DNA of 36,597 nucleotides, from positions 1-36,597 of IMG/VR virus record IMGVR_UViG_3300027747_000716; one strand, 5' to 3'. This DNA comes from a virus. The notes under the pieces were generated by a model, which had not been told where the DNA came from, made no database searches, and saw nothing but the letters and a program-made list of their open reading frames with translations. This document shows, piece after piece, positions 7,876-15,851 of this stretch (positions within the stretch are counted from its first letter, which is position 1; each line of letters opens with the position of its first letter). A program made the position numbers and the translations under genes.

Positions 7876-8204
7876 TGGCACTGCCAGCAGGCGACATGTG
7901 GACGCGGGTGACGATTCAGCAGGCCGCCAAGTCGCAGAACGAGGTCGGCGAAACCGTGCTGGCCTGGTCCGACTTCGCCACGGTCTGGGCGTCAGTGGAT
8001 TCGTTGTCTTCCCGTGAGATGGAGCGGTTTGCCGAAACGGTGGGGTTCATGACGCACCGAGTGAAGATCCGCTATCTGGACGGACTGACGGGTGCCATGC
8101 GAATCATCTATCGGGACCGAACGCTGGAAATTGGCCAGATCATCGAGCGGGATCGTCTGTGGCACCAAGAGATCGTCTGCACGGAAAAGAGGGCTGACGG
8201 ATGA
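7875..8204 (+). CDS. Head-tail joining (head closure) protein, gp16-like
   Basis: A 109-residue protein of the family that closes the neck and holds DNA in the filled head. The features are short beta strands with RVTIQQ, the segment TVWASVDSLSSREMERFAET, then HRVKIRYLDGL and RIIYRDRTLEI, the usual pattern of these adaptor proteins. The ATG at 7875 shares one base with the preceding stop (TAATG). The downstream tail-terminator start overlaps the end by 4 bases. Family assignment rests on this pattern and on order, and the length is normal. Confidence 0.83.
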   Translation: MALPAGDMWTRVTIQQAAKSQNEVGETVLAWSDFATVWASVDSLSSREMERFAETVGFMTHRVKIRYLDGLTGAMRIIYRDRTLEIGQIIERDRLWHQEIVCTEKRADG

Positions 8205-8623
8205 GCCTGCCGGAAGCACCCGAAGCCTTTCTTTTCCAGCGACTGACCAGCCGCACGGCGGTCTCGTCTGTTGTGGCGGCAAGGGTTTTTCCGCTCATCG
8301 CCCCAACCGGCACGCCACTGCCCTTGATCGTCTACCAGCGGACAAACGTGCAGCGAGAACAATCGCTGACCGGGCCGATCGGCAGGCCGATCGTGACGCT
8401 GCAGCTGACGAGCTACGGCACGTCGTACTCGAGCGTGAAGGCGTTGGCCCGCGAGGTTCGCCTGGCGGTGGACGGGTGGACGGGCACGACGGCCGGCGTG
8501 ACGATCCAACGCACGACGATCCAGAGCGAGGCGGACGGCGTGGACATGCCCGCCGATGACCAAATGCTGCCCTATTACAACGTGCAGCAAAGCTTTGATT
8601 TTCGGATTGAAGAGGCAACGTAA
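8201..8623 (+). CDS. Tail terminator-like protein (DUF3168 type)
   Basis: Probably caps the tail tube and joins it to the neck. The 140-residue product fits the DUF3168 pattern: a helical start with AFLFQRLTSRTAVSSVV, then ARVFPLIAPTGTPLPLIVYQRT, GRPIVTLQLTSYGTSYSSVKALAREVR, and a C-terminal strand ending QSFDFRIEE. It overlaps both neighbours by 1-4 bases. Its place is before the HK97 gp10-like gene, a swap of the order most often seen, but both genes are in the neck cluster and no other candidate terminator is present. Confidence 0.8.
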   Translation: MSLPEAPEAFLFQRLTSRTAVSSVVAARVFPLIAPTGTPLPLIVYQRTNVQREQSLTGPIGRPIVTLQLTSYGTSYSSVKALAREVRLAVDGWTGTTAGVTIQRTTIQSEADGVDMPADDQMLPYYNVQQSFDFRIEEAT

Positions 8624-9075
8624 TGGCCCGCGAAGTCACGTTTAAGATCAACACTACGCAGAAAGATGCCCGCTGGCTCAAAAAGAAAGCGCTGGCTGAC
8701 GCCTTTCAGGTTGAGCCATCCGAGGTGGTGGAGGCCGTAGAGCACGCTTTACAGCCTGCCCTGTGGGCTCTTCGCAAGAACGTCTTGGCGGCCAAAGTTC
8801 GCACCGGCAGGCTGCGTTCATCGCCTGGCACTGTGGTGCGGAAATATGGTGGCAAGCGGCGGCTCACTGTTGTGGGGCTTGTTGGCTACAAGTCAGGCGT
8901 GGCCCCGCACAGCCCATACTTGGAACTTGGCACGCCACCTCGCGCCGGCCGTGGGAAAGTCGTTGCTCGCCGTTATGCGTGGCTGGCCTACTTCCGAAAC
9001 AAGGAAGCCATGAAACAGACGTTACAGGCCAACCTTGAAGCCGTCATGCAGAACGCCATAGACGGCGTTGAGTAA
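8623..9075 (+). CDS. Neck/tail-completion protein, HK97 gp10-like
   Basis: A 150-residue neck component. The identifying features are a helical N-terminal half, the segment VRTGRLRSSPGTVVRK, and the block HSPYLELGTPPRAG followed by a basic strand, which recur in HK97 gp10-like proteins. The ATG overlaps the upstream TAA by one base. The C-terminus is helical. The gene closes the neck cluster: a leader of about 70 bases with repeated motif follows, then the tail-tube genes. The exact assembly step served by this family differs between phages. Confidence 0.78.
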   Translation: MAREVTFKINTTQKDARWLKKKALADAFQVEPSEVVEAVEHALQPALWALRKNVLAAKVRTGRLRSSPGTVVRKYGGKRRLTVVGLVGYKSGVAPHSPYLELGTPPRAGRGKVVARRYAWLAYFRNKEAMKQTLQANLEAVMQNAIDGVE

Positions 9076-9147
9076 CTGCAAGGGTTGCCGCCAAACGGCC
9101 TAAAAAAGACGTAGGGCATACCGCCCGCCTACCACAGGAGCACCGAC
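9076..9147 (+). promoter_or_regulatory. Tail-tube leader sharing the capsid 14-base motif
   Basis: CTGCAAGGGTTGCC at 9076-9089 is identical to 4231-4244. The leader ends in CTACCACAGGAGCACC before ATG 9148, resembling the end of the capsid leader. A weak stem GTAGG (9111-9115) and CCTAC (9128-9132) sits where the capsid leader has its hairpin. A late promoter, regulator site or RNA-stability element would each fit. Confidence 0.45.
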
Positions 9148-9477
9148 ATGCCAGGGCCGTCTGATTCGCAAGGTTCCAACTTCGTTTTCTCGGGCTCGAC
9201 CTACACCGTCACCAATGTAAGCGTGAAGTACGGCGGCGATCTGCTGGACACTTCGCACCTCGGGCTGGCCAGCGGTGCAAGCCGCACCTACATCTCGCCC
9301 GCGCTGATCGATAACGAAATCACGGTGGACTACTACGGCACCACGTTGATTTCCATCGGCAACTCGGGCACGCTGTCTTTCGCCAGCACCAACTACACGG
9401 CAACCTGCTCGGCCTCAAGCGTCACCTACGCCGTGGGCGAGCTCGTGAAGGGCAACGCCACCTTCAAGGTGAAGTAA
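9148..9477 (+). CDS. Tail tube-like protein, first copy
   Basis: A 109-residue, almost wholly beta-strand protein with the pattern YTVTNVSVKYGGDLLDTSHL, a strand with ITVDYYG and a final GELVKGNATFKV. Short tail-tube proteins share such features: a strand ending in D-T followed by a loop and a C-terminal strand of the form NATFKV. It has its own strong ribosome-binding site and the leader shared with the capsid gene, suggesting high expression. The next gene encodes a protein of similar size and layout. Which copy forms the tube cannot be decided from sequence. Confidence 0.65.
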   Translation: MPGPSDSQGSNFVFSGSTYTVTNVSVKYGGDLLDTSHLGLASGASRTYISPALIDNEITVDYYGTTLISIGNSGTLSFASTNYTATCSASSVTYAVGELVKGNATFKVK

Positions 9478-9496
9478 TTCTCCCCGAGGTGACGCC

Positions 9497-9850
9497 GTGG
9501 CGAATGTATCGCAGGGGCTGGCTGTCACGTGGGGCGGCGTCACGCTTGGCGAGGTTGTCAGCGTCAGCGTTGACGGCATCACCGCCGAAACCGTTGACGT
9601 GACGCCGCGCAGCCAAGCCGTGCGGTTCAAGAAATACGGCCGCGCCGATGGCGACTACGGCAGCGTCACCATGACGGTGCGCGGCACGGCCGCCATGCAA
9701 ATCAACAACGTCGGCTTGACGGCCAACTTATCAATAAGCGGGCCGGGCGTGTCGTGGACCTTTAACGGCGCGCTGTTTCAGAAGCTTGCCTGGTCTGCCG
9801 GCGTTGGCGAGCTTCAATCGCACAGCGTCACTTTCAAAATTGGAGCATAG
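9497..9850 (+). CDS. Tail tube-like protein, second copy
   Basis: A 117-residue beta-rich protein starting at GTG 9497 behind GAGGTGA. It contains VTLGEVVSVSVDGITAETVD, a strand-loop pattern matching the first copy's strand followed by D-T, a middle SVTMTVRG and a C-terminal GELQSHSVTFKI that parallels GELVKGNATFKV. The two genes look like diverged tandem relatives by pattern, though identity is low. One may form the tube and the other a tail-end or decorated variant. It lies directly before the tail chaperone, the usual place of the tube gene. Confidence 0.65.
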   Translation: MANVSQGLAVTWGGVTLGEVVSVSVDGITAETVDVTPRSQAVRFKKYGRADGDYGSVTMTVRGTAAMQINNVGLTANLSISGPGVSWTFNGALFQKLAWSAGVGELQSHSVTFKIGA

Positions 9851-9852
9851 GC

Positions 9853-10200
9853 ATGGGGATCCTGACGAAAGATCAAATCCTGTCGGCCAACGATTCGGCG
9901 CTGCTGAAGGTGCCGGTGCCCGAGTGGGGCGGTGACGTGTACATCAAAGTGATGACGTGCGGCGAGCGAGACGCCTACGAAAACGAATGGGTTCGCAAGA
10001 AAGAAACAGGCGTCGATGATTTTCGCGCTAAGTTTCTGGCCAAGTGCCTGGTGGATGAGAACGGCCAGCGGCTTTTCGGAAATGGCGACATCGACAAGTT
10101 GGCCGCCAAGAGTTCCAAGATCATCAACCGGCTGTGGCTGGCGGCCATGGAGCACAACAACCTTTCCGACGATGCAATTGAGGAAACAGCAAAAAACTGA
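9853..10200 (+). CDS. Tail assembly chaperone, G part
   Basis: A 115-residue helical protein in the position of lambda gpG. It starts MGILTKDQILSANDSALLKVPVPEWGG and continues with VKVMT-like strands and an acidic helix with DFRAKFLAKCLVDENG. It helps load tail-tube subunits around the tape measure. Its stop TGA at 10198-10200 follows immediately after the heptamer A AAA AAC. A -1 shift there extends it by 97 codons into the following frame, giving a 212-residue GT-type fusion. Confidence 0.85.
   Translation: MGILTKDQILSANDSALLKVPVPEWGGDVYIKVMTCGERDAYENEWVRKKETGVDDFRAKFLAKCLVDENGQRLFGNGDIDKLAAKSSKIINRLWLAAMEHNNLSDDAIEETAKN
10191..10197 (+). promoter_or_regulatory. Programmed -1 frameshift site A AAA AAC
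   Basis: The codons GCA AAA AAC are followed directly by TGA, so the heptamer fits the X XXY YYZ rule. After slipping back one base, reading continues with CTG AAA AAC in the frame that stays open to 10490. A weak stem AACCG (10203-10207) with CGGTT (10230-10234) could act as a stimulator. Confidence 0.85.
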
Positions 10201-10490
10201 AAAACCGGCCAATCCGAATCTCGATGTTGCGGTTAGCCCTAGCAATGGGCATCCGCATCACGGAAGTGGAAGGGTGGCCGGTGAACGAGTTGCGGGAGTG
10301 GATGGCGTTTGATCGGTATCTGGAGCCGTACGGGCGTGAGTGGAAGCAGGCCGGCGTGATTGCGGCGGCTGCTATCGCCCCGCACGTCGGCAAGGGAAGG
10401 CAGCCAAAACCGGAAGACTTCATGCCGATCTGGCAAACGCCACAGACGGCCGAAGAGATTGCGGCAGAGCTTAGCAAATTGCGACGGTGA
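10197..10490 (+). CDS. Tail assembly chaperone, T extension made by frameshifting
   Basis: The frame entered by the -1 shift at A AAA AAC encodes 97 residues, including the helical segment with RITEVEGWPVNELREWMAFDRYLEPYG and a C-terminal helix ending AAELSKLRR. An ATG at 10224 could start it separately, but no good ribosome-binding sequence precedes it. The family rule for long-tailed phages is a G product plus a scarcer GT fusion, with the T part contacting tube subunits and the G part the tape measure. The tape-measure gene begins 3 bases later. Confidence 0.85.
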   Translation: MKNRPIRISMLRLALAMGIRITEVEGWPVNELREWMAFDRYLEPYGREWKQAGVIAAAAIAPHVGKGRQPKPEDFMPIWQTPQTAEEIAAELSKLRR

Positions 10491-10493
10491 CGT

Positions 10494-12662
10494 ATGGCAA
10501 AATTGGATTTGGCATTTCAGCTGAGCGCCAACGCCGATGGCGTGGCCGCTGGCGTTGCCCAAGCCGACCGCGAGTTGTCTAAGGTTGGGGCCAGCGCCAG
10601 GGCCACCTCTGCTGAGTTCCGCCAAGCGGCCAAGATCACGTCCGAACTGCGTACGCCGTCCGAGAGGTACGCCGAGACGATTCAGAAGCTTGACGCCTTC
10701 ATGGCGAAGGGCTTGCTGACGCAAGATGTTTATGGCCGCGCCGTTGCCAAGGCTGAAATGGAATTGAACGGGGCCGAGAAGGCAACCGGCAAATTTCGGC
10801 AAGCCCTTGAGGCCGCAGGCCGAGCCGCCACGGGAACGGCAAGCGTCATCCGCAGCGTGGGTGACGCTGCCAAAAGCGTGGCTGACGCCGGAGTGTCTGT
10901 CATCAAGTTCGGCAAAGACGTTGCATGGACGTACTTGCAATGGAAATTGTTTAACGCCGTCAGGAATCCGGCAGGGTTCAAAGATTTCGCCGTGGGCGCT
11001 CTTAAGGCCGCACTAACGGCACGCACGTTCATCCTGGCCGCCAAGGCGCTGGGCATCGGCTTGGCCATTGGTGGCGGTGCTGCTGGAACTGCTGCCGCTG
11101 CTGTTCTTGGGTTGAGCAATCCGTTAATCGGCGGCGCGCTGCTTACGCTCAATCTGGCAAAGGCATTCATCAACGCCAAAGACCGTGCCTTTGAAATGGC
11201 CACGGCGATAACGGAAGGAAAGGTTTCGCTCGAGCAGCTGAACGCACAACTGGGGCAGATTCAAGCCCAACAGATCGACAACCTCGCGTTTGCCATGGAA
11301 GAGGCAACGGCCGCAGGCGAGCGTTCGGAAGCGGCATTCGCAGGATTAGCCAATGTGTTCGTGACGCCTTTCATCGGTGCCTTTGCGGCGATTCAATCCG
11401 GCACCGCTGGATTCGCGGACGGCATCAGCGGCGTCGTGGAAGGCATCACGTCGATCCTTTCGCCAATCGCACAAGTCATCGCCCCGGTGTTCACGCTCAT
11501 CGGCACGATGGTTGAGGGCGTGCTGAAGTTTATTGGGGTTATTGGCGAAGCCCTCGGCCTAGTGCTGAAGATCGGCGGCGCAGTTGTGCATACGTTCTTG
11601 TCGCCGTTTATCGTTGGCCTGACGAACGTGGTGGAAACCATCCGCAGCGGCATGAATGCGGCGTTCGATTTCATTGGAGAGCGGATTGATTGGGCCAGCC
11701 AGAAGATCAAAGACTTCTATGCTTACATGTCCAAAGTGCCGATCATCGGCAGGGCGTTTGCGTCTGGCGAGAAAGTGCCTGGACCGCAAGCACCGGGCGC
11801 TGCCGGCAATCCTGCACAAGGTGCCGAAGAGGCAAACAAGGCCGCCGCAGAAGCCGCAAGGGAAGAGGCCGACGAGCTTGAGCGGGTGAACCGTGCCATT
11901 GAGCGTCAAGAGTCGTTGCTGTCGGGCGCGATCAATGCTTCTGTCAATCTTGGCCAAGAGGGGATGGACGCCGCCTTCAAGTACCAACAAGGGTTGAGGG
12001 CGCTGGAATCGCAGCTGGAAGCCGGAATCCTCAACGAAACGTCTTTTGCGAACGAAGCCGCCAAGCTCAAGGATGCGTTTGATGCTCAGACGCAAGCCAT
12101 TGAAGATCGCAACCGGGCGATTGCGGAGCAGGCGGCAGAAGATCAAAAGGCAGCCGAATCGCAGCAGCGTGCCATAACCAAGCAAACCGATCAGTTTTTT
12201 CAAGCCACCAAGGCCGCCAAGGATTTTGGTGCGGATGGTGCTGCCGCCGCCGCCCAGTACGAAGGCGGGCTTACAAGCCTCGATCAGCAACTGCGAGACG
12301 GCCGGATCAATGAAGAGACGTATAACCGCGAGGCGGAAAAACTCCGCGACACGTATGACGGCCAAATTGACTCTATAGAGAAACGCGCGGAAGACATTGC
12401 TCGCGCTGAAGAAAAGGTGATCGGGGCCAGCGAGTTTAAGGCCGAGAACGAAAAGGCTTTGAACGGCCCGTCGTCCGAGGCCCTTAAGGCCAACGACCTC
12501 CGCTCAAACGAGGGCATGTCGCAATTCATTGCCCTGGCCACGGGCCGTGAAGATCCCGCAATCGCCGAGTACCGCAAACAAAACGAGAAGCTGCAGCAGA
12601 TCGTGGCGGAACTCCGAGCCTTGCAGCAGCAGCCAGTGGACATGCTGGGGGCCGCCGCATGA
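10494..12662 (+). CDS. Tape measure protein
   Basis: Sets tail length and is ejected ahead of the DNA. The 722-residue product has an alanine-rich, helical N-terminal part, long hydrophobic stretches near residues 175-222 and 290-375 that could cross membranes, and a charged C-terminal coiled-coil part. A repeated unit with the pattern L..QL..G.(I/L)NE...EA.KL(K/R)D appears near 502 and again near 590. By the family's rule of about 0.15 nm per residue, a tail near 100 nm is implied. No lysozyme or peptidase motif was seen in it. Confidence 0.9.
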   Translation: MAKLDLAFQLSANADGVAAGVAQADRELSKVGASARATSAEFRQAAKITSELRTPSERYAETIQKLDAFMAKGLLTQDVYGRAVAKAEMELNGAEKATGKFRQALEAAGRAATGTASVIRSVGDAAKSVADAGVSVIKFGKDVAWTYLQWKLFNAVRNPAGFKDFAVGALKAALTARTFILAAKALGIGLAIGGGAAGTAAAAVLGLSNPLIGGALLTLNLAKAFINAKDRAFEMATAITEGKVSLEQLNAQLGQIQAQQIDNLAFAMEEATAAGERSEAAFAGLANVFVTPFIGAFAAIQSGTAGFADGISGVVEGITSILSPIAQVIAPVFTLIGTMVEGVLKFIGVIGEALGLVLKIGGAVVHTFLSPFIVGLTNVVETIRSGMNAAFDFIGERIDWASQKIKDFYAYMSKVPIIGRAFASGEKVPGPQAPGAAGNPAQGAEEANKAAAEAAREEADELERVNRAIERQESLLSGAINASVNLGQEGMDAAFKYQQGLRALESQLEAGILNETSFANEAAKLKDAFDAQTQAIEDRNRAIAEQAAEDQKAAESQQRAITKQTDQFFQATKAAKDFGADGAAAAAQYEGGLTSLDQQLRDGRINEETYNREAEKLRDTYDGQIDSIEKRAEDIARAEEKVIGASEFKAENEKALNGPSSEALKANDLRSNEGMSQFIALATGREDPAIAEYRKQNEKLQQIVAELRALQQQPVDMLGAAA

Positions 12663-13564
12663 GCGTCGTTCGCACCACGGAACTAGCCGAGGTCTCGGGC
12701 TCGCGGAAGTTTGGCGAGCCGCCAGTCTATAAGCGGCAGTGGGTGGTCGAGGTTGACGACCCGGCGCAGTCTACCACCGACATCAGCAACGGCCCCGGAG
12801 TGACGTTCCTCGACCCGCACCCGGACGCCACCTACTGCCGTGCGTTCAACGTCAGCGTGGCCAACTACAGCGGCAGCCGCTGGCACTACCTTGTCACTTG
12901 GGACTACGAAGTTCCAAAGCTCTCGCAGGAGCAGCTGGACGCAAATCCCTTAAATCGCACCGACATCTGGAAGTTCACCACAACGGGCATGGCGGTGCCG
13001 GCCCTGTACTACTACTACGGCACTGGCAACAGCGACCGCCGTGCCCTGACAAACTCTGCCGGCGACATCCTTGAAGGTGCCATGACCGACCTGTCTGTGC
13101 TTCAGGCGTCGATCAGCGGCAACCGCCAGACGTTCGACTACAACCTAGCGGCCACCGTCACGAACTGCGTCAACGACTCGCCCTATCTCGGCGGTGCGGC
13201 GTACACATGGAAGTGCAGCGGAATCAGCGGGCAGCCTGCCGTTGAGGTGGTAAACGAAGTCGAGATCCGCTACTGGCAAGTCGAAGTCACGCTGGAATAC
13301 AACCCGATTGGGTGGCCACTGCTGCTGCCAAACGTCGGGTGGAACTACGTTTCGGGCGGACAGAAGAAGCGCGTGTGGGTGTATTACGACCCAGGCAGCG
13401 GGCAGCCTTTGGAACAGGTGGCCGCCAGCAACCCGCAGCCGCTGCTCTCAAACGGTGCTCTCGACACGGCGAGCCCCGGCGAATCCAACCCGCCGATGCT
13501 TCTGACTCGGCGCGTTCACAAGGCGATCAACTTCCAACAATATTTCGGCACCCCACCAACGTAG
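12659..13564 (+). CDS. Probable distal tail protein, unrecognised family
   Basis: A 301-residue protein starting ATGA over the tape-measure stop. It is rich in tryptophan, tyrosine and short beta strands, with segments such as RQWVVEVDD, WHYLVTWDYEVP and an RRVHKAINFQQYFG end. Long-tailed phages normally place the distal tail protein here, right after the tape measure, and the size fits. No Dit or baseplate motif was recognised, so the function is inferred from order only. It may instead be a baseplate hub or another tail-tip protein. Confidence 0.55.
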   Translation: MSVVRTTELAEVSGSRKFGEPPVYKRQWVVEVDDPAQSTTDISNGPGVTFLDPHPDATYCRAFNVSVANYSGSRWHYLVTWDYEVPKLSQEQLDANPLNRTDIWKFTTTGMAVPALYYYYGTGNSDRRALTNSAGDILEGAMTDLSVLQASISGNRQTFDYNLAATVTNCVNDSPYLGGAAYTWKCSGISGQPAVEVVNEVEIRYWQVEVTLEYNPIGWPLLLPNVGWNYVSGGQKKRVWVYYDPGSGQPLEQVAASNPQPLLSNGALDTASPGESNPPMLLTRRVHKAINFQQYFGTPPT

Positions 13565-13572
13565 GAAATCAC

Positions 13573-13950
13573 ATGGCAGACATCACCTACTCGATCAATT
13601 CCTCGCTCTCCAGAGGCTCGCTCAACTCCACGTTCGTGGCCTCGGGCGTGACGGCCGACTGCAACGCCAGCGGCGTCAACACGCAGACGCTGACGCCGGG
13701 CACCAACGCCGCCGGCACCGCCGCGATCAGCACGGCCACAATGTCCAGCGTCGGCGTGTTCTTCGCTCGCAACATCTCCACGGTCTCGACCGCGACCGTG
13801 TCGTTCGGCCAGCTCTCGGCCGGTTCACTTGTGCCAACCATCACGCTGCGAGGCGGCGAGGCGGCCGCGGGGCGGTTGGCACCAGGCTCCTATGCCGCGA
13901 TCGCGGCCGCCACAGGCACGCAGCTGATCATCTCTATCGTGGAGGGCTGA
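13573..13950 (+). CDS. Small beta-rich tail protein, function unknown
   Basis: A 125-residue protein that is mostly serine, threonine, alanine and glycine with alternating hydrophobic residues, suggesting a beta sandwich or fibre-like domain. It starts at ATG 13573 after TAGGAAAT; a longer upstream frame exists but would overlap the previous gene by 250 bases. There are no charged catalytic clusters. Position between the tail genes at 12659 and 13952 implies a tail-tip or fibre role. No family was recognised. Confidence 0.6.
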   Translation: MADITYSINSSLSRGSLNSTFVASGVTADCNASGVNTQTLTPGTNAAGTAAISTATMSSVGVFFARNISTVSTATVSFGQLSAGSLVPTITLRGGEAAAGRLAPGSYAAIAAATGTQLIISIVEG

Positions 13951-13951
13951 C

Positions 13952-14503
13952 ATGCCCCAAGGTGCATCGGGAGGTGCCGGCCAAGGGGCTGGGAGCAGCC
14001 GGTTCGTGAAATTCACGCGCCCAGCCGCCCAGCGGATCGCTAACGCCGTCCGCCAGGTCGAGGGCGGCAACCGGGACCAACTGCCGATCGGCTTTGAGCA
14101 TCCGCAGGCGATCGCGTCAAACGCCAAGGTCTTCCGCGTGGCCACCTTCACCGGAGCGTGGGCAAAAAACAGCGCTAAAACGGTGACTTTCAAATACGCC
14201 ACGACCACGCCAAACACTGCCGTGGCCAGCAATTTGTTTTTTCCAGTTACTGGGACTGCTGGCGGAGACTGCGGTATAGCAAAAGACGGTACGGCGTGGT
14301 TTCTGATTGACGTTCCGTTATTTACGGCATCGGCTGTGTTTGTCGTTGCCACAGCCGCAACGACCGTCGTTCGGGACGTGACACTGTCGGCAACGCTAGA
14401 CGCAGACAGCTGCACAATCTCACTCGGGAAGACGCTAACAACCACTTCCGTGGTCGTCGTGCAGTCAACCTACACTTCCACGTTTGTCACTCTGGGCACG
14501 TGA
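13952..14503 (+). CDS. Tail-associated protein with RPAAQRIANAVR segment
   Basis: A 183-residue protein. Residues 18-37 carry a helix with FTRPAAQRIANAVRQVE and an asparagine-arginine-aspartate end, a short module often met near the start of minor tail proteins of large GC-rich phages. The rest is beta-rich with many threonines, valines and alanines. It follows a GGAGGG ribosome-binding site at a normal distance and lies in the distal tail cluster. The role is unproven; a fibre or baseplate-associated protein is the best guess. Confidence 0.6.
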   Translation: MPQGASGGAGQGAGSSRFVKFTRPAAQRIANAVRQVEGGNRDQLPIGFEHPQAIASNAKVFRVATFTGAWAKNSAKTVTFKYATTTPNTAVASNLFFPVTGTAGGDCGIAKDGTAWFLIDVPLFTASAVFVVATAATTVVRDVTLSATLDADSCTISLGKTLTTTSVVVVQSTYTSTFVTLGT

Positions 14504-14504
14504 T

Positions 14505-15266
14505 ATGGCTTGCTGCAAGTGCTGCTGCGAGGCCGGGGACAGTCCGGGGGTCTGTTGTAGCGGCGTGTGCTGCCGCTCTCCAAACGAATGCCTGACCAGC
14601 GGCGACATCACCCGCTGCTGCGAGCCGTATTCGACACTGTGCGGAAACTATTGTTGCCCAGGCGATCGGTCATGCTGCAGCGATATTTGCTGCCCCGCCG
14701 ACAGCTCTTGTTGCGCCGACAGCAACGGCAATCAAATCTGCTGCCCGGCCGGACAGTGCGTCGAGGGAGTCTGTCAGTCGTACTGCCAGAATCTCTACAC
14801 CGGCCTAAAAGTGACGGCGATGGGGCACAGCGTGTGGGCAACTTTGCCAGTCAGCGAATATCCAGACAAGCCGGGCATCGTCACTTGGCGCGGCGCACGC
14901 AACCCAGCGTGCGATGATTTTGTTTCTCCGCCCGCCGACGGACTTGCCGGATATAGCTTGTGTTTTGCGCGGATCGACAACACCGGCGCAAATTGCACAA
15001 CCCCGTCGCTCGGAGGTGGCACCTGCACCGAATCACAGCGTCCAAGCGGCATGGAAGGAGCGTGCTGTGCGAGCGTGAGACTGATCTATCACTGCCCAGA
15101 CAAGGGGTACTGCAACGCATTGTTTGAAGTCCATATCGCTCAAGTGTGGGTCAAGGGCTCGACTATTGTCGTAACGCAACCCGCTACGCCGTCTGGATGC
15201 CCAGATGTGCAGATGACAGCCAGCCTTGAGAACATCGGAACGCCGCCTGGGAACCCGCTCCCATGA
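14505..15266 (+). CDS. Cysteine-rich tail-region protein
   Basis: A 253-residue protein with 35 cysteines, 26 of them in the first 95 residues, arranged mostly as CC pairs: CC, CCC, CC, CC and so on, with PGDRSCCSDICCPADSSCC as the densest part. The pattern of repeated CC pairs with D and P recalls granulin-like or other disulphide-stabilised modules, but the spacing is not a confirmed match. The C-terminal 150 residues are beta-rich with scattered cysteines. ATG 14505 is preferred over a TTG-like start at 14484. A metal-binding or disulphide-locked tail-tip domain is plausible; the function is unknown. Confidence 0.6.
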   Translation: MACCKCCCEAGDSPGVCCSGVCCRSPNECLTSGDITRCCEPYSTLCGNYCCPGDRSCCSDICCPADSSCCADSNGNQICCPAGQCVEGVCQSYCQNLYTGLKVTAMGHSVWATLPVSEYPDKPGIVTWRGARNPACDDFVSPPADGLAGYSLCFARIDNTGANCTTPSLGGGTCTESQRPSGMEGACCASVRLIYHCPDKGYCNALFEVHIAQVWVKGSTIVVTQPATPSGCPDVQMTASLENIGTPPGNPLP

Positions 15267-15721
15267 TCACTTGTGACAAGGCATTTTTTCTGGCCCGCTG
15301 TGAGCAACGAGGAAAACCGATCGCGGACGCCATGCAGTGCGTCGTCGCCCAGGACGGCGACCAGTGGACGATCGACACAGACCATGTTGCCTTCCCAAGG
15401 GCGACGCCGCCTCAGTCGGAACGCGGCCCCGGCACGGAACTTTCTCGCCTGCTGCAGCGATTCGGGATCTCGCCGACGCCGACGTGCAGCTGCCGGGCGA
15501 AGGCGGCCGAGATGGACCGCTGGGGATGCGACGAGGCGGCCAAGCCAGAGCGGATAGACGAGGTGGTTTCTGTCATGCGAGCGGAGGCCGCCGCCCGTGG
15601 CCTGCCATTCCTTGACGCGGTTGGCAGGATGCTGGTGCGTCGCGCCATCGCCAACGCCCGCAGGGAGGAGGCCCGCCATGCCAAAGAAAAAGCCCGAGAA
15701 AGCGGGTCGCCCGCAGTTTGA
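15263..15721 (+). CDS. Small protein with CxC and MDRWGC motif
   Basis: A 152-residue protein overlapping the previous gene by 4 bases. The first 50 residues look like a small folded module with cysteines at 4, 13 and 26. Residues 74-89 read TCSCRAKAAEMDRWGC, a CxC...MDxWGC motif that recurs in small phage proteins and would suit a metal site. The C-terminal part is helical and strongly charged. No enzymatic function is evident. It sits between the cysteine-rich protein and the phosphoesterase, and its genomic neighbours suggest an accessory tail role. Confidence 0.6.
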   Translation: MITCDKAFFLARCEQRGKPIADAMQCVVAQDGDQWTIDTDHVAFPRATPPQSERGPGTELSRLLQRFGISPTPTCSCRAKAAEMDRWGCDEAAKPERIDEVVSVMRAEAAARGLPFLDAVGRMLVRRAIANARREEARHAKEKARESGSPAV

Positions 15722-15851
15722 CGCGGAGCCGCTGGATGACGAGGAGCAGCCGCCGTTCACGCTGGACGATGACGGGTACATGGTGGTGGCGAAGCCCGAG
15801 CCAAAGCCGCCAGAAAAGCAACCAGCCAAGGAGGCTCGACGTGGCAGGTGA
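15678..15851 (+). CDS. Small lysine- and proline-rich protein
   Basis: A 57-residue frame starting at ATG 15678 after a GGGAGGAGG-type site. It is unstructured in composition: a basic N-terminus (MPKKKPEKAGRPQ), an acidic middle (EPLDDEEQPPFTLDDDGYM) and a proline- and lysine-rich end. It overlaps the previous gene's last 44 bases and its stop overlaps the phosphoesterase GTG start. The good ribosome-binding site and tight packing support expression. It could be a short linker or regulatory protein, but nothing more can be said. Confidence 0.5.
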   Translation: MPKKKPEKAGRPQFDAEPLDDEEQPPFTLDDDGYMVVAKPEPKPPEKQPAKEARRGR

